A stretch of DNA of 64,000 nucleotides. It comes from Bin87 sp965220055 (GTDB taxonomy: Bacteria; Chloroflexota; Dehalococcoidia; Lucifugimonadales; UBA3495). Positions within the stretch are counted from its first letter, which is position 1. Each line of letters opens with the position of its first letter. Location of the stretch: the NCBI GenBank assembly GCA_965220055.1, contig CBDCPE010000004.1, forward strand, positions 3,348,001-3,412,000, given 5' to 3'. The position numbers were made by a program, and so were the translations under genes. The notes under the pieces are model-generated. The model was not told where the DNA came from and ran no database searches. It was given only the letters and a program-made list of their open reading frames with translations. Positions 54,530 to 64,000 of the stretch are shown one piece after another.

Positions 54530-54690
54530 CGTTGCGGTTGGCGTCGCTTTTGGTGGGTGCTTTGCAGAACGTTTCCAGCATGCGCCAGTTTCTGCCGCAA
54601 ACGGCCCCGGGGCGCGTTTTCGCGGCCTCGAGGTGGGATTGCCGCACTGACGCGACAACGGCGCCACTGGGCGCCGTTCGGGTGAAGGCG
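54530..54690 (-). repeat. Intergenic module, copy C
   Basis: Starts on the minus strand with a GGCGCC-AGTG-type hairpin (AACGGCGCCCAGTGGCGCCG), then a region related to copies A and B (GCCGCGAAAACGCGCCCCGG; CGGCAGAAACTGG) and ends in GC-rich hairpin sequence. All three copies stay open in the same frame (GAVVASV, AKTRPGAV, RNW), but no start codon is shared. Confidence 0.5.
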
Positions 54691-54709
54691 GTGGGCCGGC
54701 CACGAAATT

Positions 54710-54733
54710 GGCCGCCCTGTCGATGGGGCGGCC
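54710..54733 (-). terminator. Shared GGCCGCCC-type terminator
   Basis: GGCCGCCC and GGGGCGGCC pair across a short loop; AATTTCG follows on the minus strand. It ends the operon of 55536-54780. Confidence 0.6.
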
Positions 54734-54779
54734 AGTGTCGCTCGTCTGCCGCGGCGAGTTGCAGTCCGTTTCGGCTGTG

Positions 54780-55160
54780 CTAATCGTCGGCTGGATTGGC
54801 GGGCATCAGGTCTTCTTCCGGCCGTTTCGTGAGACGAAAACCGGCTTCGGGCAGGTAGTCCATTTCAAGCAGCGGGCACTGTTGCAGCTCGAGGGATACC
54901 GGCTGTGCAAAGTCGTCATCGACCAGTGCGGTGTACCAGCCGCTGGCCGAGGATTCCAGCAACAGTGTCCTGAGGTCAAGCTCGCCGGCGTAGAACCTGC
55001 GCAATGGGTCTGGTGCCGCAGCGACCACCAGGTAGCGGTCGGCGTCGCCCACGGTGTCAATCATGGCGCCGATGTAGTTGTCGCCGCCCGCATCTTGCCC
55101 AGCGAATACCTGTACGCCATCGTAATAGACGAGGGTCTGGGTGTGCTTGATGGTTGTCAT
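54780..55160 (-). CDS. Hypothetical protein, 126 aa
   Basis: A soluble alpha/beta protein starting MTTIKHTQTLVYYDGVQVFA with the segment NYIGAMIDTVGDADRYLVVA and an acidic C-terminus. The ATG at 55160 overlaps the stop of the upstream gene by 4 bases, so they form a two-gene operon, as toxin-antitoxin or sensor pairs do. Family not recognised. Confidence 0.7.
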   Translation of the reverse strand: MTTIKHTQTLVYYDGVQVFAGQDAGGDNYIGAMIDTVGDADRYLVVAAAPDPLRRFYAGELDLRTLLLESSASGWYTALVDDDFAQPVSLELQQCPLLEMDYLPEAGFRLTKRPEEDLMPANPADD

Positions 55161-55536
55161 GTCGTCACCAGGGAGCAGTTTGCCAGTATGAGGTAGTCCG
55201 CCAGCGGCCACCACGTGCTGTGGTGTGGGTCTTCTCCAGTTTGCATGATGCGCCCGGAGCCGTGGTCCAGTTGTACTTGGCATAGCATTCGGCTGCGCAT
55301 GGTGCGAAGTCCCATCAGGTCCACTGCGGAGTCCAGGTCGGTCCGTACCGACAAGCCACGGGCTTGGCATTCGCTGATGTTGCGGAAGACGCGGTCCGGC
55401 TGTTCGGCCCGCTGGGAGCGGAAGTCGTCGTCGGTGGCCGGGTGTTGCGCACCAAGCGGTAAACGAGGCGCGGCGAGGTGATTTCGTCGGCGGTGTCGGG
55501 TGGGCAGTCGTCGGGGAGGGATTCACGGTAGGTCAT
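55157..55536 (-). CDS. Hypothetical protein with one frameshift, about 126 aa
   Basis: The start MTYRESLPDDCPPDTADEIT and SPRLVYRLVRN lies in one frame, then ATDDDFRSQRAEQPDRVFRN and the rest to the stop (STWWPLADYLILANC) in another; they join near 55430. Continuous homologues of this pattern (VYRLVR...DFRSQRA...VFR..SECQARGLSV...HHTWWPLA.Y.I) seem familiar from other genomes but have no known function. First gene of a two-gene operon. Confidence 0.65.
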
Positions 55537-55799
55537 GGCAGTGTTTCGCAATTGGCCATCAGTCTAGCCTGTGGCGTGGGACAGCGTCCAGCCGCAGGTG
55601 TCTGTGCCTCGCATGGCGCTTCCCGTGGTTTTGGCGCGGCGGTGGTGCCACCAAGGTCAGAGTTCCTGCTGGATGGTCTGGATCAGGTGTAACGGAATGC
55701 CGGCCTGCTCGGCAGCGTGGATGATGCGGGCCCTGTGTTCGGAATCGGCCGCTCCGTTTGGTCAGTGGTGGTCGGTGGTGCCGAGAGGATGAGGCGGTT

Positions 55800-55990
55800 T
55801 GGGCGACGTCAGCGGGTGTGGCATTTCTTGTCGGTTGTCGTCGCATTGCCAATCGTGCGTAGGATGGTCCAGTTTCGGCTGGGTACGGTCCTCGGGCGCG
55901 TCTCTGTGGCCCTGAGGCGGAAATGCTCTACCGATGCGAAAACGGCGCCCGGTGGCGCCGTTGGAGTGAAAAGCGTGGGCTGGAAGCGAA
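55800..55990 (-). repeat. Intergenic module, copy B
   Basis: Begins on the minus strand with AACGGCGCCACCGGGCGCCG, a strong hairpin followed by TTTT. Next comes a block related to copies A and C (CATTTCCGCCTCAGGGCCAC, CCGAAACTGG). Same open frame as the others (GAVFASVEHFRLRATETRP). Confidence 0.55.
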
Positions 55991-56029
55991 AACGGCGGTC
56001 CCGTCGTCGCTGCCGTTGGTGAGCGACCG

Positions 56030-56210
56030 TGGGTAGTACGCCGTCAGCTATGCTGACCGGCGCGGGCCGTCGTTGCTCTGCCAAACGCTGCCAGAATGCT
56101 TCATTTTCCGCCGGACACGGCCCCGGGTGCGTTTTCGTGGCCTTGATGCGGAAATGTGCCACCGAAGCAAAAACGGCGCCACAGGGACGCCGTTGGGGTG
56201 AAACCGACTG
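56030..56210 (-). repeat. Intergenic module, copy A
   Basis: Begins with AACGGCGTCCCTGTGGCGCC then TTTTTGC, followed by CATTTCCGCATCAAGGCCAC and GCGGAAAATGAAGCATTCTG, ending in a hairpin-like GACGGC/GCCGTT region. Frame GAVFASVAHFRIKATKTHPG is conserved with copies B and C. Confidence 0.55.
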
Positions 56211-56225
56211 GTTGGAAACGCAAAC

Positions 56226-56250
56226 GGCCGCCCCGACTGACGGGGCGGCC
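56226..56250 (-). terminator. Shared GGCCGCCC-type terminator, no gene before it
   Basis: GGCCGCCCC and GGGGCGGCC form a perfect 9-bp stem around ACTGA-type loop. No intact minus-strand gene lies upstream (56251-56500), so a gene may have been lost here. Confidence 0.55.
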
Positions 56251-56567
56251 GGCATATCCGTCGGGTCTACGTTGATCTTGGCGAATCCAGTCCCTCGCCG
56301 AGGCACCTACAGTTATTACGCGGCGGCTGGCCCGATGGTTTGGGAATTCTCCGGGTCAATCGGAGCATGGTCGGACGGCTCTTGCGCCCGTTTCTGGTCG
56401 TATCCGACTGTCGTACCAGCACCGTACCAACCCCCACTTCTGTAGGAGTATTTGGCCAACCTAATGGCCTGCGGCTGAGTTCGGCACGATGAGTTTGGTT
56501 TAGAATGCCTGCGTCCCGCCATGATGTGGCCTTCGGCCCCCGATTTGTCTGGCGAGAGGAGAATCGG

Positions 56568-57068
56568 ATGAATGCTCACACTGACAGTACGCCGCCCGCA
56601 TACACTGAAGAGAGTCTAAGGATGCTGGAAAGCAGCGAAGGGCAAATCAATGCCGTGTTTGCCTGCTTTGGGTCTGCTGCCCAATGTGCTCAACTGTTCG
56701 AGCAAGGACTCCAGAGATTCCTGGTCATTTACAACAAGATTACTTCGGACACCATGACCGTGGATGACATAGAGAAAAAGACGATGGGGTGGCTTCGTCG
56801 GGAGATTAGGAAGCACACTACGATCAACGACGACTCGGTGGAGAAAAGGTTCTCAGACGCCCTAGCTGAGCGGAACTTCCTGATTCATCGCTTCTTCTTG
56901 GAACGAAATCCGCTACTTGCGTCGCGTGAAGGGCGTATGCAGTTGCTCGCCGAATTGGTGGATATAGAAGCCAATCTTGAACATTGTCGCGTGACGATCA
57001 ACGCAATGCGAATTGCAATGTGCGAGGCTTTGGGAATTGAGGATGAATGGGCTCAGGATTATTCGTAG
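56568..57068 (+). CDS. HEPN-like protein, 166 aa
   Basis: A soluble helical protein. The segment FSDALAERNFLIHRFFLERN holds an R-N-x3-H motif (RNFLIH, about residue 101), the HEPN ribonuclease signature. GAGGAG lies 6 bases before the ATG. Followed after 57 bp by a 97-aa gene in the same direction, so the two may form a toxin-antitoxin or regulatory pair. Confidence 0.72.
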   Translation: MNAHTDSTPPAYTEESLRMLESSEGQINAVFACFGSAAQCAQLFEQGLQRFLVIYNKITSDTMTVDDIEKKTMGWLRREIRKHTTINDDSVEKRFSDALAERNFLIHRFFLERNPLLASREGRMQLLAELVDIEANLEHCRVTINAMRIAMCEALGIEDEWAQDYS

Positions 57069-57125
57069 CGTTGCGACGGCGGCTGGGGTGGCACGAAAAT
57101 CCAGCAGGGAGAAAAGGCTTCAGTA

Positions 57126-57419
57126 ATGACCTCCGCGCGATTGGAAGAGATGTTTCACGCCAAGATGCTGCAACTCTATGATGAGCAACGGCGGGTCATG
57201 CGTGCGCCAGTACGGTTCCTGAACATGGTACAAAACCACGGCGGACTCGAAGCCGCGAGGCGATTGCTGGCGAGCTCTTCGGTTGGAGACGGTTTCGTAG
57301 CACTTTGGGAAGTGGGCCGGCTGGACCTGTCGGTGGAAGCCTTGGTGCTGCAGGAGCCTTGGCGCGCCCTTTTCACCGAGGAAGAACTAGCGGTGGCTCG
57401 ACAGCGACTGGAGGAATGA
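57126..57419 (+). CDS. Conserved hypothetical protein, 97 aa
   Basis: The segment FLNMVQNHGGLEAARRLLAS then GFVALWEVGRLDLSVEALVL and LFTEEELAVARQRL is a pattern I know from small proteins next to restriction and toxin genes. Its function is unknown. ATG directly after the HEPN-like gene; a plausible antitoxin or adaptor by position. Confidence 0.75.
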   Translation: MTSARLEEMFHAKMLQLYDEQRRVMRAPVRFLNMVQNHGGLEAARRLLASSSVGDGFVALWEVGRLDLSVEALVLQEPWRALFTEEELAVARQRLEE

Positions 57420-57635
57420 TCTCCGCCGTTAGCCGGAACGGGCGGACGCTGTTGCGTCGTATTGCGCTGCCTGCGTCATTGCACAAGGGGCTGGTGCGGG
57501 GCGGACCAGATGTCGGACCGGAGTGCCCTCGGTTTGGGGCGGTTCGGTGATGAGGCTTCCGCTGGTGGGACGAATTGGGCGTGTGGTGTTCCCGGTTCCC
57601 ACGTGCCTGTAGGACCGGCGCAGAAGCGCGGTAGT

Positions 57636-58531
57636 TTACCTTGAGCTTCGCCGGGAGGCGGCCAGACCGTGCGCCGCGACTTCTGCTGCGGCGGTCTCAT
57701 CGTCGCTGACGTAGAATGCAGCGGCGTGTTCGGATACGGCGCCGTAGATGTACTTCATGGCGTCCTCGAACGGCTGGTTGCTCCTCCACAGCGGGAATTT
57801 CCCCAATTGCAGTGGCAGGGCGGCGTCGGTGCCAGGTTTGATGGCAGGACCGGCGAAGTCGCCGTCGCGTAGCGTTGGCAGTGGGTTGGTCCAGAAGTCT
57901 GCCGGCTCCGCCGGCAGTGGCTCGGCGGGCAGTATCGGTGCTTCCAAAGTCTGGGCTGACCGGCGGAACTCGGGGCCCAGCAGGTTATCCCGCTCCATGC
58001 CCCGCAGGCGGAAAATGAGAAACGGGTCTCGGTCGAACTCCTCACCCAGCAGCAGGTACACGGCTGCGATGTGCTTGCAGGGGTTGGACCAGTCGGGGCA
58101 GGAGCAGTCGGTGCCGAGGTCCTGGCCTCTGCGTGGGAACATCGAGAGACCGGCGACCGTGAAGGTTTCCTCGATGTTCTCCGGCATTCGGCCGGACAAC
58201 AGGCTGGCGGCGATGATGGGCTGTTCCGCCATCACGACCTTGAGTTTTTCCCAGTCCTCCGGGCTGATGGTGTCCACCGTGATGGCCACGTCGTAGGGCC
58301 GTTTGCGGGACCCCTGCACTTGGGCGACAACCCTGCCGGGTTCGATGTCGATGGACAGCACCTGGCCGCGTCGGGCGTAGGAGCGGCCACGAGAGAGGCG
58401 TGCTCCGATGCCGAAGTCCTCGAGGGTCTGGCTCCAGCGTTGGGCCCACCACGTTGAGCCGAAGGCGCCGCGCTTCGAGCTGGCCCTGATGCCGCCCCGT
58501 ACTTCGATGGGAGCGCTGTATTCGAAGTAGC

Positions 58532-58535
<4 letters not shown>
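57636..58535 (-). CDS. SWIM zinc-finger protein paired with SNF2 helicase
   Basis: A 299-aa protein with a central SWIM zinc-binding motif (DCSCPDWSNPCKHIAAVYLL, about residues 142-161). The start MSYFEYSAPIEVRGGIRASS is typical of bacterial SWIM proteins encoded beside SNF2-family helicases; the SWIM domain is thought to help target DNA or proteins. Its ATG overlaps the helicase stop by 4 bases (ATGA), so the two work together. The stop at 57636 is natural. Confidence 0.88.
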
Positions 58536-61590
<3,055 letters not shown>

Positions 61591-62038
61591 GGTTCGTGGG
61601 GTTCCTCGGTACGGTGGGCGATGTCCGGAGACCAGCGCAGTATGGAGTTCCGCGGCGTTTGCGGTCAATTCGTGCTGGTCAGCGGCGCCGGAACTCCTGT
61701 GCCAGTCGGTGGCTGTCGCATTTCATGCGGTCCGCCGACTGAGGTGCGCGAGCGTAGGCTGGCGTCGATTACACCATCCTGACGACGTCGACGCGGGGCG
61801 TCTGGCGCCGGCAAAAAACCGGCCGCCCCGTGGTCGGCGGCGGCATGCCTCGGCGTCGGTTTGTTCGTCACCACGGTGATGGCTACGCATCGTTGATCTG
61901 CGTCCGGAGGAGGCGTCCCAATCGTTCTATTACTGCAACGTTGCTCTACGTCGCCTCTCCGGTGATAATCCAAACTGAACAATTGCCACCGTGACCTGCC
62001 ATGCACCCCAAGGCGACGATTCCGTTGCAATTTCCTTT
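61591..62038. other. Intergenic region with a terminator
   Basis: About 450 bp. The terminator at 61811-61842 ends the NYN gene; the rest upstream of the helicase gene is probably promoter. No gene. Confidence 0.45.
61811..61842 (-). terminator. Intrinsic terminator after the NYN gene
   Basis: On the minus strand GCCGCC...GGCGGC pair, followed by GGTTTTTTGC. Same GGCGGCCGG family as at 41734 but with a longer loop and a better T run. Confidence 0.65.
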
Positions 62039-62704
62039 TCAATTCCAGCGCGCCGGCTTGCGCAAGACGAAGCCGTTGGCGTCGATGACTTGCGTGGGAA
62101 ACTGGCTGTCGGCAATGATCCTGCGCCCCAGCCTAAAGGCGGCAGTCGCCTGATGACGCAATTGCTCGGAATGGCGGTTCGGCGGGAAGGCGACTACTAC
62201 CCGCTTTCCAGGGTAGCTGTGTAGTACGGTGTCTATCGGGCCAATCAAATCGCTGTCGGCGGAAATCACAATGGCGGTGTCAAAGGCGTCCCGCATGGCG
62301 TCGTGTAGCAACGCCACGGCGATGTTCACGTCGGTCATTTTTTCCTCAAAGGTTGCCCATGTTGCTCCACACCGCCGGCAGGTTCCGGTCTTGGGCAGGT
62401 GGTACCCGTGCTGGATCGTCAAGTCGGGCAGGGTTTCCAACGCCTTCAGGTAGGTATCCTGGCGTTGGGGTTGGTCGGGGTCGTGGGAACGGGGCAGGAA
62501 CCGGGCGGTGAAGTATCTGACCATAACCAGGCTCTGGCCGGGACGCAGCAGGCTTTCCGTCAGCTGGCGTAGGTTCAGCCAGTAGTAGCGGCGCCAGCTT
62601 CGCGATTTGAGGCCGTGGTAGAGGTTCAGCCCGTCAACGTACACCGCTACCCGGTGGGACGGTGGATAGTTTTCGTCGGGAATGTCGGCAGTGGACGTTG
62701 ACAT
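62039..62704 (-). CDS. NYN-domain (PIN-like) nuclease
   Basis: A 221-aa protein of the NYN/LabA type, predicted metal-dependent RNase. First acidic site YVDGLNLYHG, second EEKMTDVNIAVALLHDA, third IVISADSDLIGPI, plus a CRRCGATW zinc-knuckle-like CxxC that is less common. Cytosolic. Start chosen at MSTSTADIPD; an ATG ten codons upstream is possible. Alone, with its own terminator; a role in RNA turnover or defence is possible. Confidence 0.87.
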   Translation of the reverse strand: MSTSTADIPDENYPPSHRVAVYVDGLNLYHGLKSRSWRRYYWLNLRQLTESLLRPGQSLVMVRYFTARFLPRSHDPDQPQRQDTYLKALETLPDLTIQHGYHLPKTGTCRRCGATWATFEEKMTDVNIAVALLHDAMRDAFDTAIVISADSDLIGPIDTVLHSYPGKRVVVAFPPNRHSEQLRHQATAAFRLGRRIIADSQFPTQVIDANGFVLRKPARWN

Positions 62705-63352
62705 TTTGCTGGATTTTGCGTAGCTTAATTCCAACCCCCCCAGCGGGTAGTGCTGCTGGGCCGACGCTCCCGAAAGGGGGCGTTTCTTTTTGGAATGTAG
62801 GTCAACGTGACCTGCGTGCGTATAAGTGTGCGAAATTCAGGAAGCGGTCCGTTGACTTGGATCTAGTTGCGCCCGCTGTAAGTTGCTTGCTGGGGTTAGA
62901 CCGGCAGGGCAATCCCTTCTGCGGCAGCCGGAGTCGTAGGTTACTGGTGGCTCGCAGTTGCTGCAAGGGAAACCAGTCGTCCCGTTGGTCGCTGACGGCC
63001 GCTACCGCTGTTCGTCAGCGGCAAGTTCATTATGCCGGCGGCGGATGCGTCCACGCTACGCACTGGTGTCATCAATCGCAGATAACGAAACCGGTTCGGC
63101 TGCCCCGTCATCAGGGCGGCCGGCGTCGCTCTGTGGGGGCGACCATGTCGGCCCTTTCCTATCTGCTGGCGACTACGCCACCGGCCGCCCTCCGGTCCGA
63201 GTTGGGCTGCCGGTGTACGAACCTTGTGGTCAGTTCAGTCCGGAACCAGTAGGATTGTTCAAGTAGGCGACCCTAATACGAAATCCGTAATTGTTGATGT
63301 GGCGTATTGCAAGCGTCCAAGTGGTGTCCTCGACATGGGTTGCGCTGGTCAT
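62705..63352. other. Intergenic region with hairpins, no supported gene
   Basis: About 650 bp with a GGCCGCCCTG...GGGGCAGCC hairpin near 63101-63122 and others at about 62985-63020. No convincing gene on either strand, though two terminators suggest lost genes. Confidence 0.4.
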
Positions 63353-63603
63353 TTACATGTGATCGGCCAGCGTATTGCTCTCCGTGCCAAGAGGCGAGAG
63401 CTCGAACTTGACTGTGTATTTGCCGGCACCGTAGTGCCGTCCGCGCGCTGTTGCAACAGCACCCACAGTTCGGGCTCTAGGTACGCGGTCATGGCGCCCG
63501 GGTCTATGGGTATTGAAGTCTGGTGGTTGGGGCCGGCCGCAACATCGTCGGCACCCGTGAATAAGAGGGCGATCACAAAGGCGCACAGGATTCCCCCGGC
63601 CAC
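63353..63603 (-). CDS. Small exported protein with one frameshift
   Basis: The N-terminal part has a signal-like stretch (MAGGILCAFVIALLFTGADD) and continues AMTAYLEPELWVLLQQRADG. The sequence after about 63425 makes sense only in the neighbouring frame: GKYTVKFELSPLGTESNTLA, stop at 63353. Joined it is about 84 aa. GTG start at 63603. Unknown function. Confidence 0.55.
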
Positions 63604-63839
63604 AGCGAGACGCCATTAGGCGCGACACGGTTCTATCGACAGATTGTTCTCCATGGCTACGTTGTGGGGTTGGTGCGGTTCCGTGCGCCAATCGCACGCC
63701 CTGTTTCTCGACGCAGGGGGTAGCTCGTCAGCAACAAAAAAGGGGGCGTTTTTGAAAGATTGGCTTTGCAGGAGGTCGGGCGGCCCGCGTTACATCGCCT
63801 GGGCCACGTCGTGCACCAAACCGCGACCGCACTCAGGGG

Positions 63840-64000
63840 TCACCTCATTGGGTGGTCGTCATTCCTTGAATCCTCCGACGGAATTTTGTCCGAATGCCAA
63901 TGGACGTAATAGGTCGCCAAGCAGACCAGAAAGGTAAAAAAAGCGAGCCACCAAGGGCCGTAGCGGAATACGAATGTAAATCCTAGATTGACGTTGAGGT
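63840..64000 (-). CDS. Membrane protein, C-terminal part
   Basis: Open to the right edge of the window. The frame reads LNVNLGFTFVFRYGPWWLAF then FTFLVCLATYYVHWHSDKIP, one membrane segment and a short charged tail, stop at 63840. No start is visible, so it is partial. Confidence 0.55.
   Translation of the reverse strand, partial: LNVNLGFTFVFRYGPWWLAFFTFLVCLATYYVHWHSDKIPSEDSRNDDHPMR

Larger units (their letters stand above)
54221..54779. other. Intergenic region with hairpins and repeat copy C
   Basis: Contains the module copy at about 54530-54690 and the terminator at 54710-54733. A 67-codon minus-strand frame (54284-54487, ending AVRIRTRNVPVGNHRDHLML) could be a small gene but has no clear ribosome site. 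Confidence 0.4.
55537..56567. other. Intergenic region with repeat copies A and B
   Basis: About 1 kb without a supported gene. Holds module copies B (about 55800-55990) and A (about 56030-56210), and a GGCCGCCCC...GGGGCGGCC hairpin at 56226-56250. Weak minus-strand frame 55809-56306 is just the modules read through. Confidence 0.45.

Overview
The window is a GC-rich bacterial segment dense with insertion sequences and accessory genes. No rRNA, tRNA or CRISPR array was seen. A Chloroflexota origin (Dehalococcoidia/SAR202-like) is my best guess. It rests only on the one-polypeptide GAF-PAS-histidine kinase-OmpR regulator and on large secreted Pro/Glu/Thr-linker proteins of a type I associate with that phylum. 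No marker gene here proves it.

Left part (0-24 kb): the tail of an IS21 element and two small palindromic elements; a lipoprotein and a 775-aa secreted repeat protein; the kinase-regulator fusion; then a graveyard of IS debris (ISAs1, ISNCY/IS1202-like, IS630, IS110, IS1380, IS21, Tn3). Among these lie small hypothetical genes, an RCC1-like lipoprotein and a peroxiredoxin. The peroxiredoxin has an in-frame TGA exactly at the peroxidatic cysteine position, followed by a SECIS-like hairpin, so it is probably a selenoprotein. An intact IS1380 copy sits just upstream of it. Next come two secreted/lipoprotein genes (one frameshifted), a DUF433-unknown-HEPN operon, a DinB-fold protein and a berberine-bridge-type FAD oxidoreductase.

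Central operon (24.5-31.5 kb, minus strand): five tightly coupled genes encode a double-SIS plus HAD phosphatase protein, a phosphoribosyltransferase-like protein, a P-loop ATPase, an unknown 365-aa protein and a PfkB-family kinase. Four of the parts suit making, remodelling or destroying a sugar-phosphate or nucleoside-like compound; the ATPase looks regulatory. This is the best candidate for an undescribed system. IS21 debris lies after it and an IS630 element upstream of it.

Right part (33-64 kb): an accessory island, mostly minus-strand small operons separated by very similar GC-rich terminators. It holds HEPN-type proteins, two more DUF433 genes with altered partners, pentapeptide-repeat proteins, a SIR2-like protein, an NYN nuclease, a SNF2 helicase plus SWIM pair, mutL and helicase remnants, two adjacent MITEs with clear target duplications, complete IS5, IS21 and IS256 elements, and a diverged three-copy non-coding module at 54.5-56.2 kb.

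Many otherwise good genes carry one frameshift, often at a G or C run. This means either assembly error or widespread decay, and it affects how every broken gene here should be read.
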